Positions 1-5,444 of a stretch of DNA of 5,444 bases are shown here, in pieces. Under the pieces are notes generated by a model, which made no database searches, was not told the DNA's origin, and worked only from the letters and a program-made list of their open reading frames with translations. Numbering within the stretch: position 1 is the first letter of the stretch; each line of letters opens with the position of its first letter. This DNA is from an uncultured Aquincola sp. GTDB taxonomy: Bacteria > Pseudomonadota > Gammaproteobacteria > Burkholderiales > Burkholderiaceae. Position numbers and translations under genes: made by a program. The DNA is taken from assembly GCA_937883885.1 (NCBI GenBank), contig CAKZXL010000223.1, forward strand, positions 1-5,444. Reading direction: 5' to 3'.

Positions 1-370
1 CCACCTTGGCGCCGGGCGCCAACGCATCGGCCAGCTGCGGCAGCACCCGCATGGCGCCCAGTACGTTGGTGTGCATCACCGCGTCGAAGTCGGCTTCGGT
101 GGGCGTTTGCAGCGCCTGGGTGCGCGGGCCGTACACGCCGGCCATCAGCCACACCTGGTCGAAGCCCGCGTTGTCGCAGCGCCAGGCGATGCCCGAGGCG
201 CTGGCCGCATCGCTGACGTCCAGCGCAAAGGCCTCGGCGCCCATGGCCTGCAGCGCGGCCACGCCCTCGGCACCGCGCGCGGTGGCCGTGACCTGGGCGC
301 GGTCGGCCAGGCATTGCCGCACCAGTTCTTGCCCCAGCCCGCGGCTGGCGCCGATCACCAGGACTTTCAT
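1..370 (-). CDS. Short-chain dehydrogenase/reductase (SDR), 3' end outside window
   Basis: The first 123 residues of a Rossmann-fold NAD(P)-dependent oxidoreductase are present; the rest lies beyond the left edge. The protein opens with a beta strand and the glycine-rich nucleotide loop GASRGLG at residues 7-13. Arg32 after the second strand favours NADP(H) by family rule. An LDV adenine-site motif follows at 50-52. The usual NNAG motif is replaced by LMAGVYGP at 75-82, and helix 4 carries the conserved Asn at 102 (HTNVLGAM). The catalytic Ser, Tyr and Lys would lie outside the window, so activity cannot be judged and the substrate is unknown. The order of motifs resembles the C-factor-like branch of SDRs. 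The ATG at 370 lies 13 bp after the thiolase stop, with only a weak GGGG stretch as a ribosome site, so co-transcription and coupled translation are likely. Confidence 0.88.
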   Translation of the reverse strand, partial: MKVLVIGASRGLGQELVRQCLADRAQVTATARGAEGVAALQAMGAEAFALDVSDAASASGIAWRCDNAGFDQVWLMAGVYGPRTQALQTPTEADFDAVMHTNVLGAMRVLPQLADALAPGAKV

Positions 371-383
371 CGTGCGGCCCCGG

Positions 384-1568
384 TCACAGCAGTTCCAGCG
401 CCATGGCGGTGGCCTCGCCGCCACCGATGCACAGCGAAGCCACGCCGCGCTGGGCGTTGCGCTTTTTCATCGCGCCCAGCAGCGTGACGACGATGCGAGC
501 GCCCGAGGCGCCGATGGGGTGGCCCAGCGCCACCGCGCCGCCATGCACGTTGACGATGTCGTGGGGCAGCTTGAACTCGGCCATGGCCGCCATGGTGACG
601 GCGGCAAAGGCCTCGTTCACTTCCCACAGGTCGACCTGGCCAGGCTGCCAGCCGGCCTTCTTCAGCACCTTGTCGATGGCGCCGGCCGGCGCGGTGGCAA
701 ACCACTCGGGCGCCTGCGCGTGCACGCTGTGCGCCACGATGCGGGCAATGGGCCGGGCGCCGCGGCGCACCGCATCGCTCTCGCGCATCATCACCAGCGC
801 GGCAGCGCCGTCGGAGATGCTGGACGAGGTGGCGGCGGTGATGGTGCCGTCCTTCTTGAACGCCGGCTTCAGGCCCGGGATCTTGTCCAGCTTGGCCTTG
901 AAGGGCTGCTCGTCGCGGCTGATCTGCACGTCGCCGGCCTTGCCGGGCAAGGTGACGGGCGCCATTTCCCAATCGAAGCTGCCGTCTTCGTTGGCCTGCT
1001 TCGCGCGCTGGGTGGAGGTGATGGCGAACTGGTCCATCGCCTCGCGCGTGAACTGGTACTTGGCCGCGCACGACTCGGCGAACACGCCCATGGCCTTGCC
1101 GCGTTCATACGCGTCTTCCAGACCGTCCATGGCCATGTGGTCGTACACCGCCGAGGCGCCGTACTTGATGCCCTTGCGCGCGAACATCAGGTGCGGTGCG
1201 TTGGTCATGCTTTCCATGCCGCCGGCCACCACCACGCCGGCACTGCCGGCGGCCAGCATGTCGTGGCCGAACATCATGGCCCGCATGCCCGAGCCGCACA
1301 TCTTGCTCAGCGTCACCGCGCCGGCCGAATCGGGCAGGCCGGCCTTGCGGGCGGCCTGGCGAGCGGGCGCCTGGCCCTGGCCGGCCATCAGGCAGTTGCC
1401 GAACAGCACTTCGTCCACCGCGTCGCCGGGCACGCCGGCACGCTCCACCGCGGCGCGGATGGCCACGGCGCCCAGCTCCCACGCGGGCAGCGCGGCAAAG
1501 TCGCCCAGCAGGCCGCCGATGGGCGTGCGGGCCGCGGACACGATGACGATGGATTCAGGTGCGCTCAT
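384..1568 (-). CDS. Acetyl-CoA C-acetyltransferase (thiolase II family)
   Basis: This 394-residue protein has the usual thiolase length. It catalyses the reversible condensation of two acetyl-CoA to acetoacetyl-CoA, or the reverse cleavage. The N-terminal signature SAARTPIGG is at residues 11-19. The nucleophilic cysteine is Cys91 in the motif KMCGSGM. NEAF is at 318-321, GHPIGASG with His350 at 349-356, and the second catalytic cysteine Cys380 in CIGGGEA. All catalytic positions are intact. The covering-loop segment YDHMAMDGLEDAY at 142-154 is typical of short-chain biosynthetic or acetoacetyl-CoA thiolases (PhaA/AtoB type) rather than long-chain FadA. It sits 12 bp downstream of aceK and 13 bp upstream of the SDR gene. 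A ribosome site (AAAGGA) 7 nt before the ATG supports the start. With a LiuR-type regulator at the head of the array, a role in the last step of leucine or ketone-body breakdown is the likeliest; polyhydroxybutyrate synthesis is the alternative. Sequence alone does not separate them. Confidence 0.95.
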   Translation of the reverse strand: MSAPESIVIVSAARTPIGGLLGDFAALPAWELGAVAIRAAVERAGVPGDAVDEVLFGNCLMAGQGQAPARQAARKAGLPDSAGAVTLSKMCGSGMRAMMFGHDMLAAGSAGVVVAGGMESMTNAPHLMFARKGIKYGASAVYDHMAMDGLEDAYERGKAMGVFAESCAAKYQFTREAMDQFAITSTQRAKQANEDGSFDWEMAPVTLPGKAGDVQISRDEQPFKAKLDKIPGLKPAFKKDGTITAATSSSISDGAAALVMMRESDAVRRGARPIARIVAHSVHAQAPEWFATAPAGAIDKVLKKAGWQPGQVDLWEVNEAFAAVTMAAMAEFKLPHDIVNVHGGAVALGHPIGASGARIVVTLLGAMKKRNAQRGVASLCIGGGEATAMALELL

Positions 1569-1575
1569 GGTTTCG

Positions 1576-1581
1576 TCCTTT
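1576..1581 (-). promoter_or_regulatory. Ribosome binding site of the thiolase gene, touching the aceK stop
   Basis: Read on the minus strand this is AAAGGA, followed by 7 nt (CGAAACC) and the thiolase ATG. Its first base is the last base of the aceK TGA (1583-1581). Ribosomes ending aceK would therefore finish directly on the next initiation site, which suggests translational coupling. Confidence 0.6.
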
Positions 1582-3338
1582 CAAACAGCGTGACGGAGGT
1601 GGAAGCGGCGCTCAGGCTCATAAGGGAACACGTCGTGCACATGGCCGGCGGCAATGCGCTCCTTGTGGCCCTGCCAGAACGCGGGGTCGAGCAGGTCGGC
1701 GTGGTGCGCCATGAACACCTTGCGCACCGCGGGGTTGCCCAGCAGGAAGGGCTCGAAGGTCTCGGGGAACACGTCGCGGGGGCCGACCGAATACCAGATC
1801 TCGCCCGACATCTCGTCTTCTTCGTTGCGCGGCGGCGGCACGCGGCGGAAGTTGCAGTCGGTCAGGTACTCGATCTCGTCGTAGTCGTAGAACACCACCT
1901 TGCCGTGGCGCGTGACGCCGAAGTTCTTCCACAGCATGTCGCCCGGGAAGATGTTGGCCGCCACCAGGTCCTTGATGGCGTTGCCGTACTCCAGCACCGC
2001 ATGCTCGATCTGGCCGGGCGTGGCTTCCTGCAGAAAGATGTTGAGCGGAATCATGCGCCGCTCGATGTACACGTGGCGGATGACCAGCCAGTCGCCGTCT
2101 TCTTCGATCAGGCTGGGGCAGAAATGCTTCAGCTCGGCGATCAGCTCTTCTTCAAAGCGCGCGCGCGGAAAGGCCACGTTGCTGTACTCCAGCGTGTCGG
2201 CCATGCGGCCCACGCGGTCGTGGGTCTTCACCAGCTGGTACTTGCCCTGGATCTGCTCCCGCGTGGTTTCCTTCTGCGGCGGGTAGAAGTCCTTGATGCA
2301 CTTGAACACGTAGGGGAACGAGGGCAGGTCGAACACCAGCATCACCATGCCCTTGATGCCGGGCGCGATGCGGAAGCGGTCGCTGCTGTGCCGCTGGTGA
2401 TAGAGGAAGTCGCGGTAGAACAGGTTCTTACCGTGCTTTTGCAGACCCAGCGCGCTGTAGATCTCGGCCCGCGGCTTGCGCGGCATCAGCGAGCGCAGGA
2501 ACTGCACGTAGGCGCTGGGTATCTCCATGTCCACCATGAAGTAGGCGCGCGCAAAGCTGAACAGCATCTGCAGGTCGTCTTCGCCGTGCAGTGCGGTGTC
2601 GATCACCAGCAGGCCGTCGTCGTTGTGCAGGATGGGCAGCGCAAAGCCCAGCTCGCGAAAGCCGTTGATCACCTTGCCCACCAGGTAGGCGCCCTTGTTG
2701 CGATAGAAGAGCGAGGCCAGCACCTGGATCTGGAAATTGGCGCGCAACCGGTTCATGCCCATCTCGGGCTCCAGCACTTCCAGCACGCGGGCGATGTCGC
2801 GCTCCAGGTCTTCGAACGGGCGCTGCAGCTGGAAGTTGTGCACCACGCGCACCATCGTTTCGTGCAGCGTGTCGCGCGTGGGGTAGTAGGCGCGGTAGGT
2901 GGGCGTGGCGGCCGGCTCATCGTTCTCGATGTACTCGGTGCTCAGCGCCGGGCGCACGAAGATGAAGTCGTTGAGGAAGTAGCTGTGGTGCAGCACCCGG
3001 GTGGTGACCGAGTTGAAGAAGGTCTCGGCCAGCTCGGGCTGGTGGTGGTCGGTCAACAGGCCGATGAAGTGCAGCTTGACCTGCTGCCACACGTCCATCG
3101 GCAGGTCGTTGGCATCGAACTCGTTGAGCAGCCGCTGCACCGCCTCGTCCACCCGCAGGTCGTAGAACTCGATCCGCTCTCGCTGGGCGCGCTGCTGGCC
3201 TTGCCAGTCGGCCTGCTCGAAGCGCTGCTTGGCCTCGGCGCTGGTCTGCCTGAACAGCGTGTAGTGGCGGTTGAAGCCATCGCGCAGGGCCTGGGCGATG
3301 TGGAAGGCACGGCCGTCGGTGAGCTGGTGCGGAAACAT
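1581..3338 (-). CDS. aceK: Isocitrate dehydrogenase kinase/phosphatase AceK
   Basis: This bifunctional enzyme phosphorylates and dephosphorylates isocitrate dehydrogenase in the cytoplasm, diverting isocitrate to the glyoxylate shunt during growth on acetyl-CoA-yielding substrates. The product from the ATG at 3338 has 585 residues, against 578 in E. coli. It has the N-terminal regulatory domain to about residue 315 and a C-terminal kinase-like domain. The nucleotide loop APGIKGM is at 325-331, Lys346 in PYVFKCIKD, Asp381 in GRMAD, Asp467 and Asn472 in the segment GDMLWKNFG, and Asp485 and Asp487 in YDYDE. By remembered alignment these match E. coli K336, D371, D457, N462, D475 and D477, so both activities should be intact. 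The reading frame extends upstream to a TTG at 3395, adding 19 residues and overlapping the carbonic anhydrase gene. I prefer the ATG because family similarity starts there, although neither start has a clear ribosome site. Unlike enteric bacteria, no aceB or aceA lies alongside. Confidence 0.97.
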   Translation of the reverse strand: MFPHQLTDGRAFHIAQALRDGFNRHYTLFRQTSAEAKQRFEQADWQGQQRAQRERIEFYDLRVDEAVQRLLNEFDANDLPMDVWQQVKLHFIGLLTDHHQPELAETFFNSVTTRVLHHSYFLNDFIFVRPALSTEYIENDEPAATPTYRAYYPTRDTLHETMVRVVHNFQLQRPFEDLERDIARVLEVLEPEMGMNRLRANFQIQVLASLFYRNKGAYLVGKVINGFRELGFALPILHNDDGLLVIDTALHGEDDLQMLFSFARAYFMVDMEIPSAYVQFLRSLMPRKPRAEIYSALGLQKHGKNLFYRDFLYHQRHSSDRFRIAPGIKGMVMLVFDLPSFPYVFKCIKDFYPPQKETTREQIQGKYQLVKTHDRVGRMADTLEYSNVAFPRARFEEELIAELKHFCPSLIEEDGDWLVIRHVYIERRMIPLNIFLQEATPGQIEHAVLEYGNAIKDLVAANIFPGDMLWKNFGVTRHGKVVFYDYDEIEYLTDCNFRRVPPPRNEEDEMSGEIWYSVGPRDVFPETFEPFLLGNPAVRKVFMAHHADLLDPAFWQGHKERIAAGHVHDVFPYEPERRFHLRHAV

Positions 3339-3357
3339 GGGCGGGCGAAGCAGAAGG

Positions 3358-4026
3358 TCAGGTGGCAGGGGTGTAGCGCTGCTGTACTGCTGCAAGGCTG
3401 GTTTCGTAAGCGGTGTTGACGTCGTCGGAGTTGCCGACCGTCATGCGCAGGTCTTGAAGCAGGCCGTTGTGCAGGCCGTAGAACCAGCCGTGGATCACCA
3501 CGGTCTGGCCACGCTGCCAGGCGTCCTGCACCACGGTGGTCTCGCACACGTTGCGGGCCTGCTCGAGCACGTTGAGTTCGCACAGCGCGTCCACGCGGCG
3601 CGGCTCGGGCACGCTGTCGAGGAAGGCCTGGTGGCGGCTGCGCACGTCCTGCACATGGCGCAGCCAGTTGTCGACCAGGCCCACGCGCTGGTTGTACAGC
3701 GCCGCGCGCACACCACCGCAGTTGCTGTGGCCGACGATCATGATGTGCTGCACCTTGAGCTGGTCGACCGCGAACTGCACCACCGACAGGCAGTTGAGGT
3801 CGGAGTGCGCCACCACGTTGGCCACGTTGCGGTGCACGAACAGCTCACCGGGCGCCAGGCCCACCAGTTCGTTGGCGGGCACGCGGCTGTCGGCGCAGCC
3901 GATCCACAGGTATTGCGGCTCCTGCTGCTTGAGCAGACTGCTGAAGAAACCGGGCTGGTGCTGCTCGACCTTGGCCGCCCATCGTCGGTTCTTGTCGAGC
4001 AGGTCGTCGAGGGAGTCTTGGCTCAT
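3358..4026 (-). CDS. can: Beta-class carbonic anhydrase (Can-like)
   Basis: This 222-residue cytoplasmic zinc enzyme interconverts CO2 and bicarbonate. It is collinear with E. coli Can from the N-terminal helices through the C-terminal helix. The zinc ligands are Cys44 and Asp46 (CADSRVP), His100 and Cys103 (GHSNCGG), with the Asp-Arg dyad residue Arg48. FVHRNVAN at 63-70 and IHGWFYG at 178-184 are family hallmarks. Trp41, Arg66 and Tyr183 match the W39/R64/Y181 triad that forms the non-catalytic bicarbonate site in type II beta enzymes, so allosteric inhibition by bicarbonate and at low pH is expected by homology. The ATG at 4026 is preceded by AAGG with an 8-nt spacer. It lies 41 bp after the GNAT gene and 19 bp before the preferred aceK start. 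Inference from context: it may supply bicarbonate for a biotin-dependent acyl-CoA carboxylase or for anaplerosis. Confidence 0.97.
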   Translation of the reverse strand: MSQDSLDDLLDKNRRWAAKVEQHQPGFFSSLLKQQEPQYLWIGCADSRVPANELVGLAPGELFVHRNVANVVAHSDLNCLSVVQFAVDQLKVQHIMIVGHSNCGGVRAALYNQRVGLVDNWLRHVQDVRSRHQAFLDSVPEPRRVDALCELNVLEQARNVCETTVVQDAWQRGQTVVIHGWFYGLHNGLLQDLRMTVGNSDDVNTAYETSLAAVQQRYTPAT

Positions 4027-4034
4027 CGATCAGG

Positions 4035-4038
4035 CCTT
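4035..4038 (-). promoter_or_regulatory. Ribosome binding site of the carbonic anhydrase gene
   Basis: AAGG on the minus strand lies 8 nt upstream of the ATG at 4026. The 41-bp gap to the GNAT stop has no inverted repeat with a T-run, so I see no terminator there. It also has no recognisable -35/-10 pair. Confidence 0.4.
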
Positions 4039-4067
4039 GTTGGAAGTGGGATGGAAGGGTTCGGGCG

Positions 4068-4610
4068 TCAAGGCCGGTAGATGGCGAACTGCACGCGGTC
4101 GATCACGCGGCCGTCCTTGAAGGCGCTGCGCGGCATGTCGGCTTCCTTGATGTAGCCGCACTTGCGGGCCACCGCCTGCGAGCCGGTGTTCCACGCGAAG
4201 ATGGGCGCAAACAGGCGCGTGACCTCGGGCAGCGCCTGCCAGGCCCAGTCGGTGATCAGGCCCAGCGCCTCGGTGGCGATGCCGTGCCGCCAGTGGGGCT
4301 GGCCGATCCAGTAGCCGACCTCGGCATTGCAGCGCAGCGGGCCCTGCTGCGGCGCCACGTTGGCGCAGCCGATCACCTCGCCGCGCACGGCGATGCCCCA
4401 CACATGGCCGTAGTGCGATTCTCGGGCGCCGCCGTCGCACCAGGCGATGGCATCGGCCAGCGTGTAGGGGTGCGGAAAACCTTCGAACAGGTTGCGCCAC
4501 ACCTCCACGTCGTCGGCATTGCGTTGCAGGCTGGGTGCATCGGCGGGCGTGAGCTCGCGCAGGGTGCAGCGCTGGCCCACCAGCGTGGGCAGCGGCGTTC
4601 CGGGGGTCAT
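4068..4610 (-). CDS. GNAT-family N-acetyltransferase (RimJ/RimL type)
   Basis: This 180-residue protein would transfer an acetyl group from acetyl-CoA to an amine on a protein or small molecule. The N-terminal strand and helix TLRELTPADAPSL at 16-28 are typical of the Acetyltransf_3/RimJ-RimL group. Strand 4 and the acetyl-CoA loop are seen in AEVGYWIGQPHWRHGIATEA at 96-115, with the pyrophosphate-binding R-x-G-x-A at 108-112. The later motif NTGSQAVARKCGY at 141-153 is the usual family ending. The substrate is not predictable. The ATG at 4610 overlaps the regulator stop as ATGA and has a full AAGGAGG ribosome site 4 nt upstream, so the start is firm and the two genes are probably translationally coupled. 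Possible roles include modification of a protein from the same acetyl-CoA pathway, but this is speculation. Confidence 0.92.
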   Translation of the reverse strand: MTPGTPLPTLVGQRCTLRELTPADAPSLQRNADDVEVWRNLFEGFPHPYTLADAIAWCDGGARESHYGHVWGIAVRGEVIGCANVAPQQGPLRCNAEVGYWIGQPHWRHGIATEALGLITDWAWQALPEVTRLFAPIFAWNTGSQAVARKCGYIKEADMPRSAFKDGRVIDRVQFAIYRP

Positions 4611-5083
4611 GAAGCCTCCTTCTGGGTGCGGGTGCGGCGGGCCGCCACGGCGCGCTTCGGTGGCGCGGGCGGCTCGGCCCGTCGCGCATCGGCCAGCATG
4701 CGGCGGCAGCGTGCTTCATGCTGGCCGATCTCGGCCAGCGTGAGCTGCAGGTCCTTCAGCTTGCGCTCGAGCTGTTGCCGGTGCGATTGCAGCATGGCCA
4801 GAAACGCCTCCAGCTGCTGCGCGGTGTCGGACGGCGACTCGTACATGTCCACCAGTTGCTTGACCTCGGACAGGCTCAGGCCCAGGCGCTTGCCGCGCAA
4901 GGTGAGCTTGAGCCGCGTGCGGTCGCGGTGGTTGTACACGCGGTTCATGCCGCGACGCTCGGGCGCCAGCAGCCCCATGTCTTCATAGAAGCGGATGGCG
5001 CGCGGCGTGACCTCGAACTCCTGCGAAAGCTCGGTAATGCTGAAGGTCTTGCCTTCCTGGGCGGGGCGGGGCGCGGCGGGCAT
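4607..5083 (-). CDS. liuR: MerR-family transcriptional regulator, LiuR-like
   Basis: This 158-residue DNA-binding protein has the MerR winged helix at about residues 14-80: FSITELSQEFEV, the recognition segment TPRAIRFYEDMGLL (26-39), then the wing RRGMNRVYNHRDRTRLKL. The stretch LRGKRLGLSLSEVKQLVDMY (62-81) and the following YESPSD match the LiuR branch, which controls leucine/isovalerate catabolism in proteobacteria. A coiled-coil dimer helix spans about 86-130. Only one cysteine (126) is present, so it is not a metal- or redox-sensing MerR of the usual kind; LiuR proteins are thought to respond to acyl-CoA intermediates. Residues 133-158 form an Arg/Ala/Pro-rich basic tail. The ATG at 5083 is chosen because the similarity begins just after it; the frame stays open upstream only as antisense to the neighbouring hydrolase. 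There is no clear ribosome site. The palindrome 9-28 bp upstream suggests autoregulation. The LiuR assignment is by remembered resemblance. Confidence 0.9.
   Translation of the reverse strand: MPAAPRPAQEGKTFSITELSQEFEVTPRAIRFYEDMGLLAPERRGMNRVYNHRDRTRLKLTLRGKRLGLSLSEVKQLVDMYESPSDTAQQLEAFLAMLQSHRQQLERKLKDLQLTLAEIGQHEARCRRMLADARRAEPPAPPKRAVAARRTRTQKEAS
4615..4621 (-). promoter_or_regulatory. Strong ribosome binding site of the GNAT gene, inside the regulator's coding end
   Basis: The minus strand reads AAGGAGG, fully complementary to the 16S anti-Shine-Dalgarno core, with a short 4-nt spacer (CTTC) to the ATG at 4610. It lies within the last codons (Lys-Glu-Ala-Ser) of the MerR gene and is the strongest ribosome site in the window. 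Confidence 0.7.
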
Positions 5084-5091
5084 GTCTACAC

Positions 5092-5111
5092 TGACGTTGA
5101 CGTAAACGTAA
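5092..5111. promoter_or_regulatory. Candidate LiuR/MerR operator in the divergent intergenic region
   Basis: The 20-bp element TGACGTTGACGTAAACGTAA is an imperfect palindrome in which 8 of 10 base pairs are symmetrical. It contains ACGT at 5094, 5100 and 5106, exactly 6 bp apart. It fills the middle of the 57-bp gap between the MerR start (5083) and the hydrolase start (5141). ACGT-containing palindromes are what I recall for LiuR-type regulators. A TTGACG at 5097-5102 could serve as a plus-strand -35, and TACATT (minus strand, 5115-5110) as a weak minus-strand -10, but no convincing partner hexamer exists for either, so promoters are not called. Binding could control both divergent transcripts. 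Confidence 0.6.
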
Positions 5112-5140
5112 TGTACTGCGGCCGGGCCCGCACCATCACC

Positions 5141-5444
5141 ATGGCAAACGCCGACGAAGAGCAGCTTGTCTATCCCCTGGGCGACACCTTGCCCGCTTCC
5201 GGCGGCACGCTGGAAGTGGCGCCGGGGGTGCACTGGCTGCGGATGCCGCTGCCGTTTGCGCTGGACCACATCAACCTGTGGCTGCTGCGCGACCGGCAGG
5301 ACGGGCGCGAGGGCTGGACCATCGTCGACTGCGGCATCGACAGCCCCGGCACCCGTGCGGCGTGGGAGCAGGTGTTTGCCACCGCGCTGCAAGGCCTACC
5401 GGTGTTGCGGGTGATCGTCACGCACATGCACCCCGACCACATCG
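5141..5444 (+). CDS. Metallo-beta-lactamase-fold hydrolase, 3' end outside window
   Basis: The first 101 residues of a metallo-beta-lactamase-fold protein are present and the frame is open to the right edge. An N-terminal extension is followed by PGVHWLRMPLPFALDHINLWLLRD at about 28-51, a glyoxalase II-like first strand pair. TIVDCGID is at 60-67, and the metal-binding motif HMHPDH has H95, H97, D99 and H100. The HxHxDH motif predicts a binuclear metal hydrolase, with thioesters, lactones or phosphoesters among possible substrates; remaining ligands lie outside the window. The ATG at 5141 is preferred. An in-frame ATG at 5111 would add 10 residues but touches the candidate operator; neither has a clear ribosome site. 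Divergent placement next to a LiuR-type regulator suggests a role in acyl-CoA metabolism, possibly as a thioesterase, but this is inference. Confidence 0.88.
   Translation, partial: MANADEEQLVYPLGDTLPASGGTLEVAPGVHWLRMPLPFALDHINLWLLRDRQDGREGWTIVDCGIDSPGTRAAWEQVFATALQGLPVLRVIVTHMHPDHI

Noticed and set aside
403..1593. A 396-codon plus-strand frame over the thiolase gene
   Set aside because: It is a GC-bias shadow of a gene whose catalytic motifs are all intact on the minus strand. Its translation shows no recognisable domain.
6..3419. A 1137-codon open frame on the plus strand, antisense to the thiolase and aceK genes
   Set aside because: It is in exact codon register with the two minus-strand genes, which share a frame across their 12-bp gap. 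It stays open only because the genes use no TTA, CTA or TCA codons, as expected at this GC content. Its translation is His/Val/Gly/Ala-rich with no family motifs.
4027..4067. Possible terminator or promoter between the GNAT and carbonic anhydrase genes, the longest gap in the array
   Set aside because: No inverted repeat, T-run or recognisable -35/-10 pair is visible in the 41 bp.
4284..4988. A 234-codon plus-strand frame over the GNAT and MerR genes
   Set aside because: It crosses the junction of two well-supported minus-strand genes and has a Ser/Arg-rich composition typical of out-of-frame GC-rich DNA.
5120..5138. GC-rich palindrome CGGGCCCG and a CACCAT direct repeat before the hydrolase start
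   Set aside because: The palindrome is too short to be a meaningful hairpin and has no T-run for a terminator. The two-copy hexamer repeat is expected by chance.
5084..5392. Upstream extension of the MerR reading frame to 5392 (261 residues)
   Set aside because: The extra 103 residues are antisense to the metallo-beta-lactamase-fold gene, lack family similarity, and would run through the candidate operator. The MerR domain begins just after the ATG at 5083.

Overview
The window is GC-rich DNA with strongly biased codon use. Protein similarity, judged from memory, points to a betaproteobacterium of the order Burkholderiales, probably close to Comamonadaceae. The AceK, carbonic anhydrase and MerR proteins read most like relatives from that group. 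Nothing suggests a mobile element, phage, CRISPR array, RNA gene or recent transfer.

Almost everything lies on the minus strand as one compact array, read from right to left: a LiuR-type MerR regulator (5083-4607), a GNAT acetyltransferase (4610-4068), a beta-carbonic anhydrase (4026-3358), the isocitrate dehydrogenase kinase/phosphatase AceK (about 3338-1581), an acetyl-CoA C-acetyltransferase (1568-384), and the first 123 codons of a short-chain dehydrogenase (370 to the left edge). Gaps are 41, 19, 12 and 13 bp, and the regulator and GNAT genes overlap by 4 bp. I see no terminator between any of them, so one transcript is plausible. A metallo-beta-lactamase-fold hydrolase starts on the plus strand at about 5141 and leaves the window at the right edge. 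The divergent intergenic region is only 57 bp.

That intergenic region holds the clearest regulatory signal: three ACGT tetramers at exact 6-bp spacing, forming a 20-bp imperfect palindrome (5092-5111). It is a good candidate operator for the adjacent MerR protein.

The genes fit control of acetyl-CoA supply and use. LiuR-type regulators are known to control leucine/isovalerate degradation. The thiolase would split acetoacetyl-CoA, an end product of that pathway, to acetyl-CoA. AceK would set the split of carbon between the TCA cycle and the glyoxylate shunt when acetyl-CoA is the carbon source. The carbonic anhydrase could supply bicarbonate to a biotin-dependent carboxylase such as methylcrotonyl-CoA carboxylase, which is not in this window. 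This joint role is inferred from gene order and family knowledge. All the genes are recognisable families; the novelty is in their linkage and the operator, not in a new kind of protein.
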